Source: Torreya grandis
Taxonomy: Eukaryota; Streptophyta; Pinopsida; Cupressales; Taxaceae
Direction of reading: 5' to 3'
Length of the DNA stretch: 64,000 nt
NCBI GenBank assembly: GCA_037957365.1
Contig: JARHVA010001473.1
Coordinates: 1,736,501 to 1,800,500 of the forward strand
Below the pieces are notes generated by a model that saw only the letters and a program-made list of their open reading frames with translations, was not told the origin of the DNA and did no database searches. Position numbers and translations under genes: made by a program. Positions 34,980-47,000 of the stretch are shown one piece after another (positions within the stretch are counted from its first letter, which is position 1; each line of letters begins with the position of its first letter).

Positions 34980-36982
34980 ATTAATTATAACCACCTTTGG
35001 GAAAATTAATACCATTGATCTATGTCATTGTGTCTGAGATATAACTACCTATGGGAAAGCTAAGGGTAATATTAAGTCTTGACATACCAACTTACCACTT
35101 CCTATGCTATAATATGCCTTTTTACCAACTGTGCCTATTTTATTTGAATTTATTGCTACACTAGTTGAGTTATTTCATTGTAAGGGTAGAACTACAATGA
35201 CTTGAGGTCCTACTCTTGGATTATGTAGGCAATACTTGATACTTGTTGAGGTCAGCTTAGTCACCCTTTCCATCATGCTCTCATAATTTTGTGAGTACCC
35301 TAAACCATGCTCTTGCCATTTTATGAGTAACCTAAGCTATGTTCTTGCCATTTTTCAAGCAACTTAAGCCATGTTCTCACCATTTTGTGACAAACCTAAG
35401 CCATGCTCTCACCATTTTATGAGTAACCTAAGCCACACTCTCACCATTTTGTGAGTAACCTAAGCCATGTTCTCACTATTTTATGAGCAACCTAAGCCAC
35501 ACTTTCACCTTTTTGTGAGTAACCTAAGCCATGCTCTTGCCACTTTATGAGCAACCTAAGCCATGCTCTCACCATTTTATGAGCAACCTAAGCCACACTC
35601 TTATCATTTTAAAATCAACCTAAATTTGAATGCTCTTACCATTTTGTGAGATTGAACCATTTAGTGTTTCATTATTCTCTATTGAGTTGAGACACTCCAA
35701 AACAATTCCAAAACATTTGAAAAATCATTAGAAAAATACAAGAACATTGACCACTTCTTTGCCTTAAAGATTCTGGGAACCCTTACTAAGTACAAGAAAA
35801 TCACTTATCATTTAGTTTTCCCATCCTTTTTTTCCTTTTTCTCTCATGTACTTACCATTTTGCAAGACCCATCCTATTATTCTATCACATTCATTCTATT
35901 TTTTTCCTCAGTTATCATATTCTTCCCATTCCTTAGGAGAACTACATTTGGCCCAAAGTTTTTTATTAGATATTACATACATGGAAATATGTAGGCAACA
36001 TCCACTTGCCTAGTGCATATGGAGATAGCTCAACCACCCCCTTATTTTTCTTATATTCCCCCATTTTGTTTGTTTGTTAAGTTGTCACCTATTTTCTAGG
36101 GGTAATGTTCATAGGGTTTATATTCCTTAATTTGTTTGTTCGTTTATTTCTACTTATTTTTATTTGTTTGTCTACCTTTTTGTTTGTTTTTAGCATTTTT
36201 TCCTTGATTTAGTTTATGTTTTTTCATTGGGTGATTCCTTGCCCACACTTATACTCAAATCCACCCATATTCATATGTTTACATTGTCATTATGGTTTCT
36301 ATCATTGGTGCATTATTTTCTATTGAATATAAGATTTTGGATGTCAGTCCTTATGCATATTTTGGCTAAGTCCTCATATTGTTATACCATGATGCCTACC
36401 AACATGTGCTATAATAAACCTTGGCTTCAAGAAGTCTATTCAGCAATGGTAGCATTTTTTCAGCACTGACATCCTAATTCCATCCCAATCATATCCTAAA
36501 TAGAGTAATTAACCATGAAAGAATTTTAGCCTTTATTAGTTTAGACATGCATCTCACTATTAGTAGGTTGTTCTAATTCATCATTACCCTCTGTGTTAAG
36601 TTATCATCATCCTCAGCCAAGTCTATCATGTTTACCATAATTGGGGTCTAATGATTATAACCACCTATGGATCAAATCATTGCACACCATCTAACACTAC
36701 ATTTCTCAATGATTATAACCACCTTTGGGCAAATAATTATATTGTCACCACTTTAATTTGGTTTTTCTACCTATATAGGGGCATGTTATTATCTTGTTTG
36801 TTTATCCTAACTGGGGTCTCTCCATCTTCTCAATGATTATAACCACCTTTGGGAAAATCATTGTGTTATCATACCACATTGCCACTATCAGGGTATAATG
36901 TTTATAACCACATTTGGGCAAAACGTTATACACTAACCCACTTTCATTCTTAATGACTTTGAATACTTTTTAAATATCATTA
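34980..36982 (+). repeat. Dispersed hairpin family in the 3' region (seven copies)
   Basis: Copies at 34980-35010, 35034-35064, 36650-36681, 36707-36739, 36831-36863, 36894-36930 and 36951-36982. The core is ATAACCACCTTTGGGAA (17 bases) between inverted arms. Arm pairs differ between copies but still pair: ATTAATT/AATTAAT, AATGATT/AATCATT, TATAATGTTT/AAACGTTATA. An inner CCA/TGG pair is kept in the first six. The second copy has two mismatches in its outer arms, and the seventh has lost the core but keeps TAATGA/TCATTA. Confidence 0.6.
35274..35660 (+). repeat. 32-bp minisatellite, about 12 units
   Basis: Unit close to CATGCTCTCACCATTTTATG followed by AGTAACCTAAGC. Unit starts at 35274, 35306 and so on every 32 bp, degrading at the right end. 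Units alternate between CATGCTC and CACACTC starts and between TTTTGTGAG and TTTTATGAG, suggesting later spread of 64-bp pairs. Confidence 0.85.
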
Positions 36983-37204
36983 TGTTTTCACCCCATCATC
37001 TTTCCTTTCTTTGGTTCTTACATTTCACTTCTTTATTTTTAAGGGACCATTTGTCGAACTTACTTGTGTCAACCATTCCCTTCAAGGGGGCATCATATAG
37101 TTAGTTTATCATCATTATAGTTATAGGCATACAAGAACTTTTCATTCATTGATAAGATGTTACTATGCTTATAGCTTACAATGCCTTCCCAAATAGGGGC
37201 AAAC

Positions 37205-38539
37205 TATAGACACCTAAAATTGGCCACTAATAACCCCCAATCAAGCTTTTGGCCAATTTTCATTGCACCATCCAAAACACATCTAATTTGGCCTTAAAAC
37301 ACTAAAACATGCTAAAATATTTGAAATATATGTATTCAAGTGATCCCAAACCAAACAATAATTAGAAATGCAGACTCAAGACTAAAATTAGTCTTTACAT
37401 CAATTTTCAACTATAAATGTCAATTACTATGTAGCTTGAACGATGTTGGGTATCCCTAAATGGGGCAATGCAATTTATGGGCTAGCTAACTTTGATCAAA
37501 TCATTTTGAGTTAGAATGCTAATTTTGCACCAGGGTGCTCTAGATTGCTCTTTCCTATCAAAATTTTCTACATAAGATGTGTGCCTTTGTTATTTATTAT
37601 CAGTAACATCCTAAATGGGATAGTGTGTCCAACGCATTTGACATGGACTACTAATTCTAATCTAATCAAATTTTGGACCAATAACAAGGCATTTTGATCA
37701 ATTTGAGTAATTTGTGCACAAAGTGCTTAATCATGATTAAGAGATAATTAACCCAAATCAAGGCCTAATCAAAAATTCCATGGAAACTTGTTGAATACTT
37801 ATTTTTGGAAATGGATATTAAATATCTACATCATCAGGTGACAAAATTTCTTGGGAAGACATCCCTAGGCCATAAATGCCACAATTATCAGGATTCATGC
37901 CCTCTATGCCTCATCAATGACTTCCATGATGCCCTCCATGCTTATTAATTTCCCCTTATTCCAATGTCATGATGAGGATAATTTTAAACTTAATTCAAAA
38001 AATTGAATTTATCTTCAACCACAAATCTCAATCTCAAGATGGACAATTCAGGTTAATTCTAGACATTTGCAAAAATCTATAAAGAGGAGGCCTCACTACA
38101 TCATTTCCAAGATATTTTGGTGAAAATTTATTATGCTCAAATATCTTAAAAGGTATTGATTATGCAAAGTTATAATGCATAAATGGTTCCAAAAGCTTCA
38201 AGCAACTAGTGTTACCATGATAAATTGATTCTAAGCCAAGCCAAAGGTGCCAAAGAGAGATAGAGGTAGCCAAGCTTCCATTACCATGGACTTCATGAGC
38301 ACAAGCTGAGAAAGCCACTACTACAAAGGCATTTATATCATCCAAGGAAGGTGAAGGAATTATTGTGTTTTTATTACTCACTTTTTAGTTGTGTTTATCA
38401 TTTGATTTTATTAACTAAGCTCTCCCTAGTGTCTAGGCCTAAAGATGTTATGTTATTAGTGTGTTTATTTCATTTTATTTTCATTTTGGAACTAACACTA
38501 TACTAACCATCCTCTCTTGAGTCAAATTCATAGATCACA
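37205..38539 (+). repeat. 3' LTR of the nested Tat-like element
   Basis: TATAGACACC (TG changed to TA) to AGATCACA, 1335 bp. Colinear with 22042-23290 except for a segment at about 37341-37435 with no counterpart. That segment resembles copia LTR sequence at 57004-57045 (see findings). By eye roughly one base in ten differs between the two LTRs, so insertion is not recent. Confidence 0.87.
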
Positions 38540-41028
38540 GCAATCAGCTTCAAATCTAGAGGCATCATGACTTCATGGTTGCATAAGTAAGAAGATCCTT
38601 AGTCATGACTATAATTTGATACACATGTTTCAAAAGGAATCATGGCAGCTTATGAAGTAGGCTTCTACCTTCCACCCACATATCCATCCTATCATAACCC
38701 ATATGACCATCACATTGACCCCTATCAACCATATAATGAACATCTTTAGTTCTATCTTCACCATCCAACATATTTTGAGTCTTCTCTACCTCCATGACAG
38801 CCCCCTCACCCTCATGATTAGTCATCGTAGTAGCATGAAATTATTGAATAACCTACTCATACCCCAATCCATTCCATATCTAGCCTTAAACAATCTCTAT
38901 TGGACTAAGAAAATAATATGATATACATTGATACATTAAAGGGGTATGGACGGGAAATTCTAAAACATGTCATTAGGGGGGTTAGAAATTCAATGTAACA
39001 AGAAAAAAAAAGTTGGATTCTTTCATTAGGAGAGTTTTTCCTAGAAAAAATGGTGACATGTTTTACATATATGGACACATTTCCAAGATTAAGGATAATT
39101 TGATAACCCAAGAAGAATAACAAACACCCCATCACCTATCTTGTCTTCCCTCATTCACCCTATGTCAACCTCATGTTGCACTTCCCATCACCACTCCTAA
39201 TCCCTCATCAAGTGATTTTCAAAGTCATCAAGGTCCTTTCCAAATTATCTCAACGTTACCCTCATGGAAATATGTCCAAGGAAGATTCCACGAAGAAGGA
39301 AAATCTAGTGTCAAAAAGTCTACTCATCATAAGCAATCAAGATCTTATTTTGAAGCCTCCCTTACTAGGTAAATTGAAATTGTAGATAAATATTTTTACC
39401 AAACATTGGTAGATACAAAATCAACATCAACTCAACTAAACATACCTCCTTTCATTCCTCAATCCATAATGCACACTATGTAGGAAAATCATGAGCCCAA
39501 ATTTCCATCCTGGAGTCAAATCATGTAGTCAAGCAAACCCAAAGTTACTCAATCCCCACCCCTCCCTCCTCAATAATATAAGTCCTTTCCCTCATAGAGA
39601 TCCATCTAATTCGACATGTAGAATAAATATGAAGTGTTGATTATTGAAGATAAGAAATTGGATAGAAATTTGGTATGCATCTCATCCCTCTTATAGTCAC
39701 TCTAAGAATACCCTATGCCATTTATGGAGAGAGAACCCATCCTTAAATAGGTAAACATTGAAAATCAGATTGAGCCTATAACTAAGTATGATGATTTGGA
39801 TGATTTTGAGGAGGAACTTGTCCTTAGAAAAACCCTTATCAAAGAAGGACACCATTCAATTTTTAGAGGTGTAGAAGAGAATGGATTATAAGAGTGTGAT
39901 GAACCACAAAAGGAAGACATATCAACTGAACAACAAGAATAGCTCCTTCATGACATGGTAGACATCCTTTGTAACGAAATGACTAAATAATGGGAAAATG
40001 AAACATGTTTTTAGTATATAGTAGATGTAATTCAAGGTGATAATCTCCAAGGGTCTATAATTAAAGACAAAGTATATGCTCAAAGGTTTTCCAATTTCAT
40101 TGAAGACCAACAATCCCTTCCTTATTACCAAGATAAATATTACGATATGCAGAGACCTCATTAGTTGATGATAAATTTAAAGCTAATCATGGTTACATAT
40201 AATTTCAAGTTGATAATGAGGACATTTGGTAGAAATTAATATACATTTGTAATGAATATCAAACTTGTCAAGGGTACACACATCATGTAGAGAAAGTTGG
40301 AGATACATTAGTTGTTAACCCTTTCAAAGATCATCCACAAGAGGAGAAAACACAATATGATAGATAGAATGGTGAGGTGTTTACTATAGTAATACATAAT
40401 AGTAAAGACATGATAAACCAGATGCATCTCATACCAAAGGCGAATTTAACACTTCTCATGCAAAGTAGAGATATTTGGAATGAGTATGATTGGGTGCTCA
40501 ACTCACCCAATCAACTCATGCATCAAGAGATAAATCAAGGAAGTATATCTGATATTATGAGAAGCCATGAGTATGAACCTAATCTTAGTTATAAGTGGGA
40601 ACCTTTCAATGCATAGTACCTAACCAAGCTTAATTTATCACATGGAAACTCCACATCATGGTGCCATAATAATAAAAACCCATTCCCATTTTATCCTGGT
40701 GGAATGAAGGCAATTTTAGGTCAGTTTTGTGATAGTTAATTATCTTATCCAAATAAGCATAATATATAATTTTTAGTTAGAGTCTTGTTTCCTTAGTTCT
40801 TCCCCTTGTTTGTCCTTAGTTTTTAGGTGTGTTCACATTTTTGGGTTTGTTCCCCTTCCCTGTCTTTATGTGTCTTATTTTACTACAGTCTAAGAAGTGT
40901 CAAAAGTATAAATTAGTCTGATAGTCCAAGGAGTCATCATGTTATGCTTCCTCATTGCGTCACCTTATCATGGCAATGTCTAGGTTCCCTTCACCAATAG
41001 GTTGGTCACCCATCTGAGTCACTATAAA
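38540..41028 (+). pseudogene. Interior of the large element: worn frame of unknown function
   Basis: The likely start is ATG 38642 (MAAYEVGFYLPPTYPSYHNP), a Tyr/Pro/His-rich N-terminus like that at 1-1143. The frame then breaks repeatedly. Later open pieces are 39173-39385 and an acidic/glutamine-rich part at 39740-40000 (ITKYDDLDDFEEELVLRKTL). 40377-40616 is open for 79 codons and ends in HEYEPNLSYKWEPFNA. No zinc knuckle, protease, RT or integrase motif is present. It is probably a gag-like or accessory protein of a non-autonomous element; the upstream stretch 38540-38641 is leader. Confidence 0.4.
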
Positions 41029-44000
41029 AGTTAACATTTTGGCCTTATAGGCCAAATGTCAACCCCCTACATCAAAAACTTTCGATGATCATTGTTTTAG
41101 CCCACTTATGATTACTCCTAGCATGGTCATGTCTTCCTTTTTTTTATACAAGTCTTTGGATCTTGACTAAGGGAATCATGATGTGTCATTTTTCATGCTT
41201 GAGTCCATAGTGTCATAAAGTATATTGAGTCTTTGTGATGATATAATAGGTGTTATAGTATATTAGAATGAGAGACATTATTATAGAGAGGTCATGAAGT
41301 CTAATGAGTAGTTAGCCTTATTTGAGGAATATAGTGGTCCTATATTAATGTGAGGATGTGTAACATTAGTTTTAGGCTATTATATGAGGACCATTATGTA
41401 TTTAATTCACTTTACATATTTATCTAAGGACCATTTAACCTATTTATCACTCCTCAAACCCCCTTCATGAGCATATATCACCTTTTGAAAAACTTAAAAA
41501 AGGGGAATATCTTGTTAATTACATTAAAAGGATCCTTGAACACATGTTATCCCTGCCACTTTACTCCCTCTAAGTGTTTCATGCCACTTATAATCTTTTT
41601 AAGAGCCACCCATACCCTTCTCACTCACCAAGTGGGCCCCACATAGCATTTTATGGCCTTTACACTTCTCCCTTGAATTTATTTTGCTTGGATAAGGATT
41701 TTTAATTGGTTTTTCCCTAAATTTGAACTCCATATGGTGTTTCAAGAGTTTGAAACTTGATAAAATAGTGTAAAATCAAGGAATTTGGGAGAATTTTTGC
41801 ATATTGTATAAACAGTATAGACTGTACCATACACCAAATGATATGGTAATGAAGGTGAGATTAGGTGTGATTTTTTTGAAAAGTTTTAGGTCAAATGCAT
41901 GTCATTCAAGTCCAAAACCATTCTACACATCTTCGATCCTTCATTGAAAGCTTAGACGACTCCTCAGGTTTTTGCTTGTACCATATAGGAGAGAAAGTCA
42001 GGGTCCCAACTCTTAGCCATGAGAAGTAGACTCAACTAGATTCCAATCATGATAAATTGTCTAAATATTTGTCCTCCAAACTTTATGAACCTTCCTTAAG
42101 AAGCTAAGTAATGTGTTTACAATTCACATCTACATATGCCAACTTTGAGTCAATGGTTTTCATAGATTTTTTATTGGTTTGCTCAATCTGATGACTAATG
42201 ATATTGTCTCAAGTATTGTAGGATACCTCTATGGAAATATAAACATTTATATTATATGTGTGAGTAAAAAATAATGGATAACCTTTAATTCTAACCACTG
42301 TGTGTAGCCTATAGTAAAATTATGCAATGAACTAAAGTTTTCATGTCTTTTCAGGAGTTTTAAGCTTTGTGTTAAAGTTTGTAGAGGTGTCTATATGATT
42401 ATAATGACTTATTTATTAAATTGAAATGTATAATATCCCTTTCCACCTCAGATGATCTCAAGGAAAGAAGATGTATGCATAAGGGAAGGTCATTGTGTAA
42501 TAAATTGTGTGTATGACTGTTAATGGTAGTTATAGAGTTTAAAATCAACTCAAATTCATTAGAAAAGGTGTTAGGATGATGTTGGAACATTTACATGCTA
42601 TTCAAACAAGAGTCACCATCTCCTTTGTATCCTTATGGGTCATATAAATCATCTCCTTCACCTCTAAACATACTTAATCCCCTTTTTGCAAAGTTTAAGG
42701 TTTCCTCATGGAGATTAAGGTTTTTGGAGTTCTTAAGGTTTCATTTTAGGGATCCATATGATGTGTTTGTGCCTTTAAGTGTTAATGGTTAAAATATCCT
42801 ATGTCCAAGGTCTTAAGTCCAAAATTATTGGTATTGGGATGATTCTTTATCCTTCTCTCCATGTCACATATATACCATTATCTTTTCACCTCATCATAAT
42901 TGTTTTATATTGTGTTTTCCCTTATTTTCATGATCTCAACATCCCCTTGTCACTCCATCTCCACATCTTTCTATCCATCCATCTTCCCTCCTAGGTCTAG
43001 GTCATTCTAGTAAACCCTTATACTCCCTTCAAACCCACATAAGGAATGAAACCATGGTATCTTGAGCCATGTGGGCATGGACCTAATCAAAAAACAAATT
43101 AAGGCCTATAGATAGCCTTTTAAGACCATTATAGCAAGTATTTATAAGACATCATGAGACCATTCAAGGGTATGAGAATATGGTGTGATATTAATGAATA
43201 TATAAATGATGACACAAGTCCATAATGCAATATTTTGAAATGGTTTCAAGTCATCTTGACCTTCACTAACCTCTTAATCACTTACAGCTAACCTTTGGCA
43301 TGTTATAGTAGAGATTCAAAGGGGCATTCCATAAGTGATAAAGGAGGCCTTTCAAAGGATAAGTAGATGAGAGAGTAAATATTGGTAATGAGTGATAAAC
43401 AAGTAAAAACTTTCATTTTAAAACCATGAATCATATTAGAACATCAAAATCTAGTGGTACATTTGGACTATCACAGTATGTACACAAGGCATATTCCTCC
43501 TTGATGATAATGTCTTAAATGTACAAGCTAGAGATGGAGGGATAATTAGAAGGAGTTATGAACAAAGATCCAATATTGAATTATTATCATGAATGGCCTA
43601 AGTAAATTTTTATCCTAAGTGTCACATATGGACTACCTCAATCCGTATACAGGGTTACAAAACTTAGTCAACATAGTATAATTAAGAACAATCAAGGTCT
43701 TGGCCTTGAGCTTGAAAAGACATTGGTTAAACTTAAGTTGATAAGGAGGGTTCCAAAATGCATGTTAAGGGTGTTGATAATTCCAAAAATGACTTAGAAT
43801 ACACAAGTGAGATACCTTTATCTCTATCTAGTTAGCTTGATATCAAACCAATATTAGCAACCAAAGGCCAATGGGCTTATTTAACTAGAAGGAAAGGTGT
43901 ATTAAACCTAGTAATGGAGGATGACAATAGGGGAATATTAATAGAGACATACTAAGATAATCCAAGAGAAGCATTGAAGATCACTCAACAAGGATCCTAT

Positions 44001-47000
44001 CTCCTAGACTATATATCTCTTTTTCACAACCTAAAATAACATCTTTATTAGTACAGTATCCATATATAGCCAAGTGGTGAAAAGTAAGAGATATAGGTTG
44101 AAGGGATTAGAGGTTACCCTTGAGACATGGGTGGAAAGGTTAGATTCAAAAAGATACTTCTTGAATTTAATATTTCCCACAAAGGTCCATGACACTTAAA
44201 TGGAGAGAGACTACCCCTACCTAAACCCTTAGCACAGACTAACACCTATAAGCTATGGAGAAACTCTGACTCAAACAAGCTTGTGAAAGTAAATCTAAGG
44301 GCTCATATGTGACATTGGAAGTCATTTTAATAATTTGAAACCTATTAAATGGTAGGAGAACCATGTTTATGACCCTATATGAATTAGAAAACATTAAATC
44401 ACAATTCCTAAGGTTTCATATTCATGATTGTGTCTAGACCCTAAGAGACTATAGGCATAGTATGTAGGGTTAAATTAATTAAGGAAATAGAATGAGAAGT
44501 GATAAAAATTGAGGGTATGAAGAGATATATGAAACTATTTAATCATCACACCAAAGGGATAAATATATATTTTGCATATCTATCCTTGTTTAAGCATACA
44601 AGTTAGTGGGAACTTTTATAGGCAGGCAATGAAGGAAGATGGACATTATTGATTTAGTGCATTCTAAGATCAATGGAAGAAGATTGAATAAATATGATAA
44701 GAAATAAGAGACACTAAATAATATTATAAATTCCATTCAATAATTATATACTTAGTCAACCCATAGAAGTAAGGCCTACATACCTCCTAGGGTCAATCTA
44801 AACCCTCAACTTTCAAACCTTACATAGTTAAGTTCAAATGATCAAAAATGTTAATCATACCATGAATTTATAGATCATGAGGGAGGTTATATAAATGATA
44901 ATTATGGGGTTTTTATTCCATTTTTACACCTACAATGACTTCAAATACAAAGATTCAAAACAACATAGTCTATAGGCAAACTAAGACTAGTTTGAGCCAA
45001 AATGGCCATCTGAGGGCATTATAGGTATAATAAAGTATTGGATTTTTTATGAAAGTATAATTATAAGTATTAAAAATAATCCATACTATTTTCTTAGTTA
45101 TAAAAATAGTGTGTATACCCATTGTTTTGTCTCAGACTAAGATAGGTCTAGGCAAATAATTTGGAAGCTTAAATAGGCAAAATCAAGTTTACAAGATCCG
45201 TAAGTGGAATTGAAACCCTCAGATTTTTTTTAATAAATGGAGAATGGTGTTTAGGTGTCATATGATCTATTCATAATGTGTAACATGTTAAAATATAGTC
45301 AATTATCTTGATGATAGGCCTCAAACATCAATCATATAGGGTTGCCTACAAACCCCAAGGCTACATTAAATCTTTTTCAAGCTCCTATACCAAGTTGTAT
45401 GATCAAGTGTGGGGATATGAATATGTTTTAAATATGATATAGGAGATTTTAGATAAATAAAAGTGAAAAAAAAATTTAGAATACCTTCAATACTTTGCTT
45501 AAAACATCTGACCTTGCACATAGGTAATTTGAGGACTAACTTTGGAAGTTCACCCATTCCACCTCAAGAGGTTTTTGAGAAAATTATCTTAGTATGTTTC
45601 AGGTACCCCTATGCACTATGAATCCATGGTATATTATTCATAATTGGGAAGTTAATTTTTATGAATGAATGTTAAGGAGTTAGGCACTCATAAATGGCTT
45701 GTAAACTACACTAGAGTCATCTTTTTGCATTCATATCTTTGCCCATCCTTTACATGGGAGTATTATCCATTCATGGATGTTAGGTAGGTTATTCCCTAGA
45801 TATTAATATATTTTTTTATTATCTTGTATTTAATTACTATATAAATAAACCTTAAGACTCCTATTCACTCTTAAACCTCCCTAAAACCCTAGGTAGACCT
45901 AGTCAAAGAAAACATGGAATTTTAGCAACCTATCACTCTAAAATGGCTTGGTGAGCTTATGCAAGGTCAAGATCACTTATAAGGGATTCACTTTTTGTTA
46001 CTTGACTATATAGACATTGTATAGAACCCTAAAAATAGGCTATTTTGTAAGGTTTTGAGGAAAATGAAGAGTGTTTGGTAGTAATTAATGATTCCAATTC
46101 TTGGAATGGTAATTTTGAGACTTAATCCAGCCTCATAATGCACAACATGCTCAATTATTTAGCCTCAATTGTCTCTATAAAGTGATTCAAAACTACCAGT
46201 CTACCAATGCATAAAGGAAATGAACCAGTCAGCTTAGAGAAATGAATTTTAAAGTTATTGATGTATTTATAAGCCTATTTCATGGTTAGAGGCATTTTTT
46301 TAATCATGGGACACACTCATACATAGGTTATCAATCTCTATTATAAGTTTCATGAAGGCTAATATATCAATATTTAGGAAATTAAGCTTAATAGGCCTAA
46401 ATAACCTATGTTGTCACCAAGAATATTAAGTTGGTATTGGAAGACCAATGGAATGGGTTTAGTAGATGTGTCACACTTGGTAACTAACCCTTGAAGAACA
46501 TTCAATATGCATTTCATTGTTTCAGTAGAGGCTAAGGTAGTTTCCTTGACTCTATCAATTTTATTAAAAGGAGTGTGGGATTCCACATAACTATGGTGGC
46601 CTAATTCTTCTTGTAACTTTTATATGGGGCATGATAAAATATTTTAACCATGGTCAGGCCCTTGATAATTGTAACTAAAGTTGAATTATCATCTTGTACT
46701 TGATTTCCAATGCCAACATCTCATTCAAGGAGTAATTAAGGGGATCCAACACATGGAGGAATTATAAGGAGGTTATGTAACTATTGTAACTGAAGGAAAA
46801 GTTAATTATGGTCATTAATGACCATCCTCTCCACTTTTATATGTTGGATTATATTTTTTATCTCCTCATATCTTATATATATTCAAGGTTTTTTGCCTTA
46901 GTTTGTATCCCTCATGCAGTATGAGGATAATCTACCAAAATTTGTACTCATGCACTTGTTGAATGATGAATAGAGCATCATACAAATTCTTCATGGTTTA

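Larger units (their letters stand above)
34481..37204 (+). other. Long untranslated 3' region of the Tat-like element
   Basis: No reading frame of interest. It contains the 32-bp minisatellite (35274-35660) and seven copies of a structured hairpin (34980-36982). It ends in AATAAGGGGC-like purine-rich sequence (AATAGGGGCAAAC, 37192-37204), the probable polypurine tract. Long 3' regions with tandem repeats are characteristic of Tat/Ogre elements. Confidence 0.65.
22042..38539 (+). mobile_element. Nested Tat/Ogre-like Ty3/gypsy retrotransposon, 16.5 kb
   Basis: LTRs at 22042-23290 and 37205-38539 with a primer-binding-like site (TGGCATGCCTGATGGGAC) after the first and a purine-rich AATAGGGGCAAAC before the second. 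The interior has a 2.6-kb leader, gag (from 25889), protease (about 29670), RT, RNase H, a second RNase H of the type acquired by Tat elements (about 32906), and integrase (about 33560), then a 2.7-kb untranslated 3' region. This order and the long 3' region with tandem repeats are typical of the Tat/Ogre clade. All frames carry stops. It inserted 144 bp inside the left end of the large element's interior. Confidence 0.88.

Noticed and set aside
35274..35660. CRISPR-like regular repeat
   Set aside because: Units are contiguous 32-bp tandem copies without spacers, in a plant retroelement 3' region; it is a minisatellite.
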